This document shows positions 24,975-33,993 of a stretch of DNA of 64,000 nucleotides, piece after piece. Under the pieces are notes generated by a model. It made no database searches. It was not told the origin of the DNA and was given only the letters and a program-made list of their open reading frames with translations. Position 1 is the first letter of the stretch, and each line of letters starts with the position of its first letter. Origin of the DNA: Coriobacteriia bacterium (GTDB taxonomy: Bacteria; Actinomycetota; Coriobacteriia; Coriobacteriales; UMGS124); the NCBI GenBank assembly GCA_018368455.1, contig JAGZEG010000005.1:124001-188000 (forward strand). Direction: 5' to 3'. The translations under genes were made by a program, and so were the position numbers.

Positions 24975-27311
24975 ATGCGACATAAAGAACGGGGAGCTTG
25001 CAGCTCAAGTGCCGGGGCGGGTCTGTGGGGCTGCCATTCTGCGGTCATGCTCGCGCTCGGGCTTTTGGTGGCGGTGTCGCTGGCGGGTTTTGCTCCGGCC
25101 GACAATGCCTGGGCTGGTGAGGCGGGGGAGGCTCCCGTTGGTGCTGTCCTGACCGAGATGGCCGGCGCTGTCCCTCAACCTGCAGAGAGCGACGTCGCGG
25201 ATCCGGATGCGTCACTCGCTGACGGTGCGACCTCCGATGGTGTTCTGGCGGACGAAGCGGGAGCCTCGGGTCTTGATGGCTCAGACAGCGAGGACGCGTT
25301 CGTGTCCGACAGCGCAGAGGATGCTTCGGGATCTGAGGCTGGGCAGGGGACTGGCTCTGCTTCTCCTGATGAGGGCGGGGATCCTGCGGTGCCTGGCGCG
25401 GCTACAGATGGGTCTGCGGTGTCCGATGGCGACGAGACGCTTGCCGATTCGGTTTCGCCAGAGGTCTCGGCCACCCTCGATGCTTCCGATGGCGAGGGAT
25501 CCGCGTCCCTTCTTGGTGACGAGGAGTCGGCTCCCGTTTCTTCGACGGGAGTCGGCTTCGTCTATGTCGACGAGATGGCTCCAACCCTTGGGAGCACGCA
25601 GAGCGTTGCCGTTGTCCTCGACGATGACCAGCTCGTGCTGACCGGGGCGCGCCTCGCCTACGCTGATGGTACGGGCACCACCCGAGAGATCGATGCCTCG
25701 GCTCTGGCTGGCAACGCGGCCCTCTTCCAGTTCTCTCTGGATGCCCTTGGCACATACCAGCTTACGGGGCTGAAGTACGATGCCATCTCCGCTGAGGGAA
25801 CGACAATCTCCGGCGCGGTTCTCGACTTCGCGGGCATCGCCGACTCGGCGTGGTCATTCACGGTATCCGATGGCACTAGCGTCGCTTCTATCGAAGACGG
25901 CGCGGAAGAGCTGGGCGCTGCCTCAATGTACGGGATTGCCAGCGATGGTTCTCTGTGCGAAGTCGGCTCCTTGGCTGAAGCGGCGTCGCTTTCGGGTCTG
26001 GACGCCACGTTTCGCACGATTGGCCGTGATGCGAGCTCCGGCGAGTTCGTTATCGCGCTTGACCCCGGCCACGGCGGCTACGATTCCGGTGCGATTGGAT
26101 ATGGCCTGCAAGAAAAAGACCTCACGTGGGCTATCACGCTTTACTGCAAAGAGGCTCTCGAGCAGTATCCCGGGGTTCGCGTCGTGCTCACTCGTTCCGA
26201 GGACGAATGCCCGTCTATTTGGGATCGCGTGCAGCGTGCCTACGATGCCGGGGCCAACGTGCTCGTGAGCATCCACATCAATTCCGATCCCAGCGGCTCG
26301 GCCTCGGGCGCAGAGATCTGGTTTCCCAACGGCAGCTCTTGGAAGTACGCACAGACGCATGTTCCGGGCGAACAGCTTGCGCAAAACGTGCTGGACAAAC
26401 TGGTGGCGCTGGGCTTGAACGACCGCGGCATAAGGGTCCGCACGATGCTGATCAGCGAGATCGAGGGCCCGTCCGACATCAACCCTGATGGATCTGCGGC
26501 GGACTATTACGGCATCCTGCGCTATGCGCGTCGCCTTGGTTTCACGGGCGTCATTGTCGAGCACGCCTACATCTCCAGCTGGAGTGACGCTCAGCTTATG
26601 GGGTCTGATGCCATGCTGCGCCAAATGGGCTATGCCGATGCCGAGGGAATCGCCCAAACGTATGGCATAGGGACGGATCTTGCCTCCCCGTTTGGTGATA
26701 CCCTGCCGGGCTCGTGGTACATGGCGCAGGGGTGGATCCCCTATGTCGTGGAGAACGGTTTGATGACCGGTGCGAAGGACGACGACGGCGTAGCGCGCAA
26801 CTTTTATCCTGATGATTATCTGACACGTGGCCAGGTCGCCACAATTCTCTACCGTGCCGCAAATCCGAACTCGACGGACACGACTGACCCCGCCGCCTAT
26901 GCCCAGTACTCGGGCTTCCCCGACACCGGGGAGTACCTCTACTACAACGCGGCCATCTCCTGGTGCGCCGAACAGGGCATTGTGACCGGTTACAACGGCA
27001 ACGACGGAAATGCCGGCAAGTTCCTGGCCGACCGACCTATCACGCGCGAAGAGCTCGCCACGATGGTCTGGCGTTTTGCCGAGAAATGGGCGGGCGTCGA
27101 CGTCTCCAACCCGGACCCCACCAACTTTAACAAGTTCACCGACAAGGAAGAAATGTGGGCGTATGGCATAGACGCCATCAGGTGGTGCGCGTCCGAGGGC
27201 ATCATCACGGGTGACGACCTTACCAAGCGGATGCTGCCAAACGAGTCGGCGACGCGCGCCCAGGCCGCCAAGGTAATCACCGTTCTTCACCGCGACGTGC
27301 TCGGCGCATAA
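24975..27311 (+). CDS. Secreted N-acetylmuramoyl-L-alanine amidase (amidase_3) with SLH domains
   Basis: 778 residues. An N-terminal hydrophobic signal (about 20-50) is followed by an acidic spacer to about 190 and a beta-rich region (190-350) with no family that I recognise. The amidase_3 domain (about 355-560) has its zinc and catalytic set: His366 (DPGHGGYDSG), Glu380 (LQEKDLT), His434 (SIHINSDP) and Glu529 (VEHAYIS). It cleaves between MurNAc and L-Ala. Three SLH motifs fill the C-terminus (GWIPYVVENGLMTGA, YNAAISWCAEQGIVTG, GIDAIRWCASEGIITG), so it should bind pyruvylated wall polymer. ATG 24975 follows GAAAGGA. It is followed by a bidirectional terminator. Confidence 0.92.
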   Translation: MRHKERGACSSSAGAGLWGCHSAVMLALGLLVAVSLAGFAPADNAWAGEAGEAPVGAVLTEMAGAVPQPAESDVADPDASLADGATSDGVLADEAGASGLDGSDSEDAFVSDSAEDASGSEAGQGTGSASPDEGGDPAVPGAATDGSAVSDGDETLADSVSPEVSATLDASDGEGSASLLGDEESAPVSSTGVGFVYVDEMAPTLGSTQSVAVVLDDDQLVLTGARLAYADGTGTTREIDASALAGNAALFQFSLDALGTYQLTGLKYDAISAEGTTISGAVLDFAGIADSAWSFTVSDGTSVASIEDGAEELGAASMYGIASDGSLCEVGSLAEAASLSGLDATFRTIGRDASSGEFVIALDPGHGGYDSGAIGYGLQEKDLTWAITLYCKEALEQYPGVRVVLTRSEDECPSIWDRVQRAYDAGANVLVSIHINSDPSGSASGAEIWFPNGSSWKYAQTHVPGEQLAQNVLDKLVALGLNDRGIRVRTMLISEIEGPSDINPDGSAADYYGILRYARRLGFTGVIVEHAYISSWSDAQLMGSDAMLRQMGYADAEGIAQTYGIGTDLASPFGDTLPGSWYMAQGWIPYVVENGLMTGAKDDDGVARNFYPDDYLTRGQVATILYRAANPNSTDTTDPAAYAQYSGFPDTGEYLYYNAAISWCAEQGIVTGYNGNDGNAGKFLADRPITREELATMVWRFAEKWAGVDVSNPDPTNFNKFTDKEEMWAYGIDAIRWCASEGIITGDDLTKRMLPNESATRAQAAKVITVLHRDVLGA

Positions 27312-27320
27312 AACCCTTTC

Positions 27321-27359
27321 GGGCCGGCCGGGATGCTCTGCTTGAATCCCGGCCGGCCC
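27321..27359. terminator. Bidirectional terminator between convergent amidase and M20 genes
   Basis: A perfect 14-bp inverted repeat (27321-27334 GGGCCGGCCGGGAT, complement at 27346-27359) with an 11-nt loop, located between two genes that face each other. The plus-strand T-run is weak (TTGCG); on the minus strand the arm is followed by GAAAGGGTTTTATG, containing a T4 run, so it should work best for the minus-strand gene. Confidence 0.75.
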
Positions 27360-27384
27360 TTGCGTGCTGCGGGTTTGTGTCCGC

Positions 27385-28875
27385 TTACAGGCACGCCTTC
27401 TCGACGATCCTCACCAGCATGCGGATGCCCTGCAGGTAGCCACGCTTCGTGACGCGCTCGTCGGTGCCGTGCACGCCGCGATGCTGCTCGTCGGCGTCGA
27501 CGACCATGGGGCCGAGGCGCAGGCACGCGTCGCAGATGCCCTCGTACATGTGCGCGTCCGTGCCGCCCGTCGCCAGCGCCGGCACGCAGCTGAGGCCGGA
27601 GCCCGTCGAGGGATCGTGCAGGAAGTGCGCCACGGCCTCCGAGACGACCTGCATGCCCAGACCCTCGGTCGCGCCCGTCCCCGCGTCGGCGGGCGTGGGC
27701 TCGCTCGGCGTCTGGTACATGTCGAGCTCGACGCCCAGATCGGCCGTGAGCTCGCGGCAGCGTTCCATAACGTCGGCGCTCGTCACGTAGGGGTCGAGTC
27801 GGAAGTTGATGACGGCCCACATGTCCTGCGGCATGACGTTGGAGCCCTTCGAGCCTCCTTCGATCATGTCGGGCGCGATTGTCGTCGTCACGAGCGGGTA
27901 GAGCGCGCGACGCTGGGCGCATTCGGCGGCAAGGTGGCTGGCGTTGAGGGACACGGCCTCGGCCGCAGACAACCCCTCAGCGCTCACGAGGCTCGCAAAC
28001 GGCTCCTCAGTGATGCGCGGCGCTAGCGCGGAAAACGTTGCCTGCGCCGGCGGGGAGAGGCGCAGCGGGTAGGGGTTGTTGACGATGCGCGAGATGGCGC
28101 GTGCCAGCGTGGCCAGCGACGTGCCGCCGAACGGGTTGGACGAGTGGCCGCCGGCGCTGCGCACGGTGATGCGCACGTCGCAGTAGCCCTTCTCCCCGAG
28201 CTCAACGAGCTTGAACGGCACGCCGGGCGCCCCGTAGTTGGCACCGTCCGCTATGGCATAGTCGCCCTCGTCCACGAGAAACTCTAGCCGCACGCCGCGC
28301 TCGGCCAGCACCTTTGCGATGGCGCGCGAACCCTGCTGCAAGCACTCCTCGTCCTCGCCGAACGCAAGGATGAGCGTTCGCTTGAGCTGACGACCTTCTG
28401 CTTCGAGCTGCGCGAGCAGGTACTCGACGGCCTCAAGCTCGCCGATGAGCATCTCCTTAATGTCCATGGCGCCGCGGCCCCAGATGAACTCGTCGTCCAC
28501 GTGACCCGAGAACGCGTCGTGTGTCCAGTCCGCCTCTGTGCCGGGGACGACGGGCACGACGTCCTGGTGCGCCATGAGCTGAACGGGGCGCAGAGAGGGG
28601 TCGGTGCCGGGAATCGTGATGAGCAGGCTGTGGCCGATCTCCTCGTACGTGCCGGCAGCCATGACGTGCGGGTAGCTTGCGCGGATGAGATCGTGGAGCT
28701 TGTCGAGCTCGCCGTAGTCGATCTCGCTGACGTCGACAGAGCTAACCGTGCGGCACTGCAGCGCGCGGGAGAGGTGCTCGATGGCGGCGTCGGCGGGCAG
28801 GCCTGGGTAGTCCTGCTCGTTGGCGAGGTAGCGATAGACGTCGGTGCCCTGGCCGGGTTGGGCGCTTGTGCTCAT
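27385..28875 (-). CDS. M20 family metallopeptidase (carboxypeptidase S-like)
   Basis: A 496-residue dizinc peptidase/deacylase of the M20 family, cytoplasmic (no signal peptide). Metal and catalytic residues are visible: His103 and Asp105 (MAHQDVVPVV), bridging Asp138 (GRGAMDIKE), the Glu pair in FGEDEECLQQGS (176-177), and the late His in GGTDAHMYEG. GHSSNPFGGTS belongs to the lid domain. The length and the N-terminal QCRTVSS block fit the Gly-X carboxypeptidase/CPS1 group; the substrate is likely a peptide or N-acyl amino acid. Start ATG 28875 has AAGGAGG eight bases upstream; an earlier in-frame codon at 28911 lacks a site. It lies alone on the minus strand among wall-protein genes. Confidence 0.9.
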   Translation of the reverse strand: MSTSAQPGQGTDVYRYLANEQDYPGLPADAAIEHLSRALQCRTVSSVDVSEIDYGELDKLHDLIRASYPHVMAAGTYEEIGHSLLITIPGTDPSLRPVQLMAHQDVVPVVPGTEADWTHDAFSGHVDDEFIWGRGAMDIKEMLIGELEAVEYLLAQLEAEGRQLKRTLILAFGEDEECLQQGSRAIAKVLAERGVRLEFLVDEGDYAIADGANYGAPGVPFKLVELGEKGYCDVRITVRSAGGHSSNPFGGTSLATLARAISRIVNNPYPLRLSPPAQATFSALAPRITEEPFASLVSAEGLSAAEAVSLNASHLAAECAQRRALYPLVTTTIAPDMIEGGSKGSNVMPQDMWAVINFRLDPYVTSADVMERCRELTADLGVELDMYQTPSEPTPADAGTGATEGLGMQVVSEAVAHFLHDPSTGSGLSCVPALATGGTDAHMYEGICDACLRLGPMVVDADEQHRGVHGTDERVTKRGYLQGIRMLVRIVEKACL

Positions 28876-28909
28876 GGGTGGGAACCTCCTTGGGGTCGAA
28901 AACGCCCAC

Positions 28910-28915
28910 ATAATA
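28910..28915 (-). promoter_or_regulatory. Possible -10 box of the M20 peptidase gene
   Basis: On the minus strand TATTAT lies 35 bases upstream of the ATG at 28875. I see no clear -35 at the right distance, so the call is weak. Confidence 0.35.
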
Positions 28916-29094
28916 CTTGGCGCAAATATCCGTGACGTGAACAGGGCAGGCTTGTTGACGAGCTCCCTTGGAACGGCGGGCCCGCCGCGGCCGTGAGGCG
29001 ATCCGTCGCGCTGCTCCTATCCGGCGGGGTGGATGCTTTGTAAAGGGGGATAATGAACGAGAAGCGCGCGTCTTGGTAGGTGAGGGGGCTGGAG

Positions 29095-31317
29095 ATGTGG
29101 TCGAGAAAGCGCCATTCAACGGTGTTCGCGCTTGCCGCGGGCGTCGTTTTGTCGTCGTGCATCCTTGTACCGACCGCGCTGGCAGCTGAGGCGCTCGATG
29201 CGGATGCCTCTCTCGCCGTCGCACAAGAGGACGCTGCTGTTCCGGACGGTCCTTTGGCCACTTCGACTCCTGATGCCGAGCCTGCCGAGGTTCTGGCTCC
29301 CGAGGCTGGGCAGACGCCTGTTTCTCCGGCCGAACTATTGCCTGCTGTTTCCGATGAGCCGTCCGACGCTGCTGCGGAGGCTGCTGACGCCCAGCCCGAA
29401 ACGCCCCCGCTAGATGACGCGGCGGCTTCCCTTCCTTCAGGCGGAGACCTGCCTGCCAAGACGGAGCACGACCCTGTGGTCGAAGGATCCGCAGACGGTA
29501 CGCTCGATGCCGATGCCGATGCCGATGCCGATGCCGATGCCGATGCCGATAGCCCTACTGTGCCTGACCTTGCGGCTGATCGTCCCGCAGGCGATGTCGC
29601 TGCTGGCGACGCCGAGGCTGACCCTGCCATGTCGGATCAGCCTCCTTCGGCTGAGGCCGACGCAACGTTGGATGATTCACGCGATCCCGTCGCGGACCCT
29701 TCGGATGCGATTGTTCCCGCCGATTCTGCGGCTAATGACGGGGGCGCCGCGCTTCCTGGCAACGATCTCGTGCGCTTAGACAGCCAGGCACCCGGCGCCG
29801 AGGGAGCCCCTGGGGACTCTGCCGTCCTCTCTCCGTCCGAGGCCGATGGCGCAGCTATTTCCGGATGGCTCACCGATGACGCCACGGGCCAGACGTTCTA
29901 CTACGAGCCCGATGGGGAGCGAGCTGTTGGCGAGCGCTCCATCGATGGCTTCTGGTACTACTTCGACCCCGTAGGGGACCGCGCGATGGCGACAGGGTTT
30001 GTTCGCCAGCCCATATCTACAGGCTCCGGATCTTTCAAGACGGTGTACTACGACAAGGATGGCAAGCGGGTCACCGGGCTGGCTGAGATTGACGGCCGGA
30101 CGTACTATTTCGACCCCTCCACGGGTGCGATGACAACGGGCTTCGCCGTTCTCGACACGGCTCAGAAGGCCGTGGACTCCGGGACGTTCTTCTTCGATCT
30201 CGACTCGGGGCAGATGCTGACGGGCGAGCAGCGGCTTCACGGCGGACAGCGCTGCTTTGATGATGACACCGGAGCCATGGCTACCGGATTCATGTCTGAC
30301 GGAGGCTCAACATCCGGCAAAACCGTCTATTACGACGGCTTCGATGGCGCCATGGTGACGGGCGAGCGGCTCATCGACGGCGGGTGGTACTACTTCGACA
30401 CCTACGACGGCCATATGGCTCGCGGCTGGACGTATCTGAGCGCTTTTCCCAAGTGGGTCTACTACGGCGCCGACGGCAAGATGCGCTATGGCGAGCAGTG
30501 GATCGATGGCGATCGGTATTGGCTTGACCCGCGCGATGGTTCTTCCAACTATGCGCAGGTGCTTCGCTGGCGGCTCAACCACGCGACGAGCTCGGGAGGG
30601 CTCTCCCTGTTTGGCGGCGCCCATGCGTCCTCGGATTCCATGACGCAGCTCGCCCGAGCGGTTGGCTCGTTTACGGGCCAGGGGCTTTCGGTGGGTTTCG
30701 TGATGATGGACCTGGCCACGGGCCAGGGCGTTTCGTCCAATGCTGACCAGACGTTCTACTCGGCGAGCACAGTGAAGGCTCCCTACGTCGCGAGCCTGTA
30801 CGAGAACGCGTTCCATGATGATGCCTCTGCGGCAGCTGCGTGGTATCAGACACTGAGTGATGCGTGCGTCTGGTCTGACAATGACGCTTACTATGCGCTG
30901 CGCAACGCGTTCGGATCCGCCCCGTTCGCGCAGTGGCTTGGCGACAACGGCGTCGACCCCAACAAGGCGGCGACCAACTACACGTGGTTTACCCCTCGTG
31001 AGCTTGGCAAGCTTTGGGTGCGCATGTTCGACTATTTCGGCACGGCAGGGGACGCCGGCCATCAGATGTCGGGGCTGTTCTCCCATGGCTACTATTCCAG
31101 CATCTACTACGAGCTCGGCGATCAGTACACCGTTCGCTCGAAGCCTGGTTGGTACCCCTACGACCCGGGATATACTGCCACGAACGACGCCGGCATTGTG
31201 TATGCGGGGGACCGCCCGTACCTGGTGGCCGTGATGTCCGATGCGCCGGTGCGCCTTGACCTCACGCAGGCGCTCGTGCGCGCCCTCGAAAACGTGCACG
31301 CCAGCATGGTCGGTTAA
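29095..31317 (+). CDS. Secreted beta-lactamase-like serine hydrolase with WYYFDP wall-binding repeats
   Basis: 740 residues. Signal peptide about 1-31 (VFALAAGVVLSSCILVPTALA); acidic spacer about 32-255, including an Asp-Ala run encoded by a GATGCC repeat; about six wall-binding repeats (GFWYYFDPVGDRAMATGF, GGWYYFDTYDGHMARGW) to about 485; then a class-A beta-lactamase/DD-peptidase-like domain. Its three active-site motifs are present: Ser558-xx-Lys561 (SASTVKAPY), SDN 594-596 (VWSDNDAYY) and a KPG triad motif (SKPGWYP) in place of KTG. Such domains hydrolyse D-Ala-D-Ala-type substrates; here it more likely trims peptidoglycan than beta-lactams. ATG 29095 follows GAGGGGG; GTG 29080 is an alternative. 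Confidence 0.87.
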   Translation: MWSRKRHSTVFALAAGVVLSSCILVPTALAAEALDADASLAVAQEDAAVPDGPLATSTPDAEPAEVLAPEAGQTPVSPAELLPAVSDEPSDAAAEAADAQPETPPLDDAAASLPSGGDLPAKTEHDPVVEGSADGTLDADADADADADADADSPTVPDLAADRPAGDVAAGDAEADPAMSDQPPSAEADATLDDSRDPVADPSDAIVPADSAANDGGAALPGNDLVRLDSQAPGAEGAPGDSAVLSPSEADGAAISGWLTDDATGQTFYYEPDGERAVGERSIDGFWYYFDPVGDRAMATGFVRQPISTGSGSFKTVYYDKDGKRVTGLAEIDGRTYYFDPSTGAMTTGFAVLDTAQKAVDSGTFFFDLDSGQMLTGEQRLHGGQRCFDDDTGAMATGFMSDGGSTSGKTVYYDGFDGAMVTGERLIDGGWYYFDTYDGHMARGWTYLSAFPKWVYYGADGKMRYGEQWIDGDRYWLDPRDGSSNYAQVLRWRLNHATSSGGLSLFGGAHASSDSMTQLARAVGSFTGQGLSVGFVMMDLATGQGVSSNADQTFYSASTVKAPYVASLYENAFHDDASAAAAWYQTLSDACVWSDNDAYYALRNAFGSAPFAQWLGDNGVDPNKAATNYTWFTPRELGKLWVRMFDYFGTAGDAGHQMSGLFSHGYYSSIYYELGDQYTVRSKPGWYPYDPGYTATNDAGIVYAGDRPYLVAVMSDAPVRLDLTQALVRALENVHASMVG
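29506..29547 (+). repeat. Seven tandem GATGCC hexamers
   Basis: Seven exact copies of a 6-base unit inside the acidic spacer of the serine hydrolase, encoding alternating Asp-Ala. Copy-number change by slippage would keep the reading frame and only alter spacer length. Confidence 0.9.
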
Positions 31318-31619
31318 GCCGACTGGCGGGGAACGGTGTGCGGGGTGCCTGTCGCGTGGGCCGCGGGCGCCCCCGCGCCCTTCCTTCCCCCTGTGCGCGC
31401 ACGCGCAAGAAAAGCCCAGCTCACACGACCCATAAAATCTAAGCGTTGAAATGTGAGATTTTTTCTTATCGCAGCGTTAGGCCCCGCCCATGTGGGTACT
31501 ATTCTCCCCGACAAGATAGCGCCCCGAGCCTCGCGGCCACACCGCGAACAGCCTGGGGACGGCCGGGCGCCTTCAAGGGGGCGCTGCGGTCGGTAGATTT
31601 CGACGAGGAGGTCCTACAC
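31318..31619 (+). promoter_or_regulatory. Upstream region of groES; no CIRCE element seen
   Basis: 302 bases without a gene. A short GC stem (31365-31370 with 31375-31380, then TTCCTT) may end the preceding transcript. AAAATCT at 31434-31440 and AGATTTT at 31456-31462 form a 7-bp inverted repeat ending in a T-run, with TTGAAA (31446-31451) inside its loop. I looked for the HrcA operator (TTAGCACTC-N9-GAGTGCTAA) and the HspR HAIR sequence and found neither. No convincing sigma-A promoter stands out. Confidence 0.45.
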
Positions 31620-31910
31620 ATGCAGTTGAGGCCACTGGGTGATCGCGTCCTGGTTAAGCCCGACAAGGCGGAGGAGAAGACGGCCTCGGGCCTGTACATC
31701 TCCAGCGGTGCGCAGGAGAAGCCGCAGCGCGGCACGGTCGTGGCCGTGGGCGCCGGCAAGCTCGATGACGACGGCGATCGTATCCCCATGGACGTCAAGG
31801 TCGGCGACGTCGTCATCTACGGCAAGTACGGCGGCAACGAGGTCAAGGTCGACGGCGAGGACTACCTCCTCATGCGCGACTCTGACATCTACGCCATCGT
31901 CGAGGAGTAG
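31620..31910 (+). CDS. groES: Co-chaperonin GroES
   Basis: The 96-residue cap of the GroEL folding chamber. MQLRPLGDRVLVKPDKAEEKTASGLYI, the mobile loop region (SGAQEKPQRGTVVAVG) and the C-terminal GEDYLLMRDSDIYAIVEE are standard. ATG 31620 follows GAGGAGG; the frame is open further upstream but that part is not GroES-like. GroEL follows after about 80 bases with its own AGGAGG, the usual groESL order. Confidence 0.98.
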   Translation: MQLRPLGDRVLVKPDKAEEKTASGLYISSGAQEKPQRGTVVAVGAGKLDDDGDRIPMDVKVGDVVIYGKYGGNEVKVDGEDYLLMRDSDIYAIVEE

Positions 31911-31989
31911 CGCGCGCCGGGGCCACGGCCCCTTGCCAAGAACCGCTTCTCCGCTTGCTTGCACTCGTATCTAGGAGGTCACCATACCT

Positions 31990-33630
31990 ATGGCTAAGCA
32001 GATTGCTTTCAACGCCGAGGCTCGCGCCAAGCTGGCCAAGGGCGTCAACACCCTGGCTGACGCTGTCACCGTCACGATGGGCCCCAAGGGCCGCTACGTC
32101 GCCCTGCAGCGCTCCTACGGCGCCCCGACCATCACGAACGATGGCGTGTCGGTCGCCAAGGAGATCGAGCTCCAGGACAACATCGAGAACATGGGTGCCC
32201 AGCTCGTGAAGGAGGTCGCCACCAAGACGAACGACATCGTCGGTGACGGCACCACCACGGCCACGCTGCTCGCCCAGGTCATCGTGAACCAGGGCCTGCG
32301 CAACGTCACGGCCGGCGCCAACCCGCTCGCCATCCGTCGCGGCATCGACAAGGCCGTCAACGCCGTCGTCGAGCACATGAAGAAGGAGGCCAAGCCTGTC
32401 TCCACAAAGGAGCAGATCGCCTCTGTCGGCACCATTTCCGCCGGCGACGCTACGGTCGGCAACAAGATCGCCGAGGCCATGGAGGTCGTGGGCAAGGACG
32501 GCGTCATCACGGTCGAGGAGTCCCAGACGTTCGGCATCGACATCGATGCTGTCGAGGGCATGCAGTTCGACAAGGGCTACATCTCGCCCTACTTCGCGAC
32601 GGACAACGAGCGCATGGTCGCCGACTTCAAGGATCCCTACATCCTCGTCACCGACCAGAAGGTCAGCAACATCCAGGACATCCTGCCGCTGCTCGAGGGC
32701 GTCATGAAGTCCGGCAAGGCGCTGCTCATCATCGCTGAGGACGTCGACGGCGAGGCTCTGGCCACGCTGATCCTCAACAAGCTCCGCGGCACGCTGAACG
32801 TCGTTGCCGTCAAGGCCCCCGGCTACGGCGACCGTCGTAAGCGCATGCTCGAGGACATCGCCATCGTGACGGGCGCCGAGCCTGCCATGAGCGACCTGGG
32901 CATCAAGCTCGACGCCGTGACGATCGACATGCTCGGTCGCGCCAAGTCCGTCAAGGTCACGAAGGACAACACGACCATCGTTGACGGCGCTGGCGAGAAG
33001 GCCAAGATCGACGAGCGCATCGAGCAGATCAAGGGCGAGATCGAGAACACGAAGAGCGACTTCGACCGCGAGAAGCTCCAGGAGCGCATGGCCAAGCTGT
33101 CTGGCGGTGTTGCCGTCATCAAGGTCGGTGCTGCTACCGAGTCCGAGATGAAGGAGATCAAGCACCGCATCGAGGACGCGCTGCAGGCCACGCGCGCTGC
33201 TGTCGAGGAGGGCATCGTCGCCGGCGGTGGCGTCGCCTTCATGGACGCCCTGCCCGCGCTCGACGAGCTCAAGGTCTGCGATGCCGACGAGAAGATCGGC
33301 GTCGAGATCGTGAAGAAGGCCCTGACGGCTCCTGTGGCCACCATCGCCTCCAACGCCGGCTACGAGGGCCAGGTCATCGTCGAGAAGGTCAAGAACATGG
33401 AGGCCGGCCACGGTCTGGACTCCGCGTCTGGCCAGTGGGGCGACATGATCGAGATGGGCGTGCTCGACCCGGTCAAGGTCACGCGCACGACGCTGCAGAA
33501 CGCCGCGTCCATCGCCGGCCTTATCCTCATCACCGAGGCCACGGTCACCGATGTTCCCAAGGACACGACGATCGAGGACGCCATCGCTGCGGCTGCTGCT
33601 CAGGGCGGCCAGGGCGGCGGCATGTACTAA
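31990..33630 (+). CDS. groEL: Chaperonin GroEL
   Basis: A 546-residue 60-kDa chaperonin subunit. Family hallmarks are all present: GPKGRYVALQRSYGAPTITNDGVSVAKEIEL, the ATP-site GDGTTTATLLAQ, AGANPLAIRRGI, APGYGDRRKRMLEDIA, EEGIVAGGGVAF, and a C-terminal GGQGGGMY tail (short Gly-Gly-Met-type tail). Start ATG 31990; an AGGAGG lies about 12 bases upstream. It is followed by two stem-loops ending in a T-run. Nothing abnormal was seen. Confidence 0.99.
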   Translation: MAKQIAFNAEARAKLAKGVNTLADAVTVTMGPKGRYVALQRSYGAPTITNDGVSVAKEIELQDNIENMGAQLVKEVATKTNDIVGDGTTTATLLAQVIVNQGLRNVTAGANPLAIRRGIDKAVNAVVEHMKKEAKPVSTKEQIASVGTISAGDATVGNKIAEAMEVVGKDGVITVEESQTFGIDIDAVEGMQFDKGYISPYFATDNERMVADFKDPYILVTDQKVSNIQDILPLLEGVMKSGKALLIIAEDVDGEALATLILNKLRGTLNVVAVKAPGYGDRRKRMLEDIAIVTGAEPAMSDLGIKLDAVTIDMLGRAKSVKVTKDNTTIVDGAGEKAKIDERIEQIKGEIENTKSDFDREKLQERMAKLSGGVAVIKVGAATESEMKEIKHRIEDALQATRAAVEEGIVAGGGVAFMDALPALDELKVCDADEKIGVEIVKKALTAPVATIASNAGYEGQVIVEKVKNMEAGHGLDSASGQWGDMIEMGVLDPVKVTRTTLQNAASIAGLILITEATVTDVPKDTTIEDAIAAAAAQGGQGGGMY

Positions 33631-33646
33631 GGCATGACGTCTGCTG

Positions 33647-33754
33647 AGCCCCTTGCGGGTTCGGGACGGCTATATAGCCTGCGGGGCTGACAACGACTCG
33701 GCCGGTCCCGCTCTCAGGGCCTCGCGCTGGCGCATGCCGGTGCGGGGCCCTTTT
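33647..33754 (+). terminator. Terminator region after groEL
   Basis: Two structures in series. The first has AGCCCC (33647-33652) pairing with GGGGCT (33683-33688) around a perfect 12-bp palindrome GGCTATATAGCC (33668-33679). The second is the likely terminator: 15-nt arms 33717-33731 and 33736-33750 (all positions pair, three of them G-U), loop GCAT, then TTTT at 33751-33754. Confidence 0.8.
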
Positions 33755-33805
33755 GCGTGCGCAGCTCCTGCTTTCGCACAAGGTTTCCGAGGCAGAAAAT
33801 CTTCC

Positions 33806-33922
33806 GCCTGAAAACCCACTGAAACGATATGTGTCAGTCTTGAGGGGAAAGAGGCCTCCTGCCAGAGCTCGAGCAGATTTCAGGTACTTTCAGCACCCGC
33901 CGGGTACCATGCCTTTCAGTAA
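33806..33922 (+). promoter_or_regulatory. Phased TTTCAG boxes upstream of htrA
   Basis: The hexamer TTTCAG occurs at 33878, 33888 and 33914, and its reverse complement CTGAAA at 33808 and 33819. Spacings within pairs are 10 and 11 bases, one helical turn, as in direct-repeat sites of OmpR-family response regulators. A -10-like TACCAT lies at 33905-33910 with the 33878/33888 pair covering the -35 position, fitting an activator site. Confidence 0.5.
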
Positions 33923-33993
33923 GCAAGAACAAGCCCCGTCTGACACACCTCAAACGCGGACCTGACGGGGCCCTTACCGGAAGGGAGCACATC

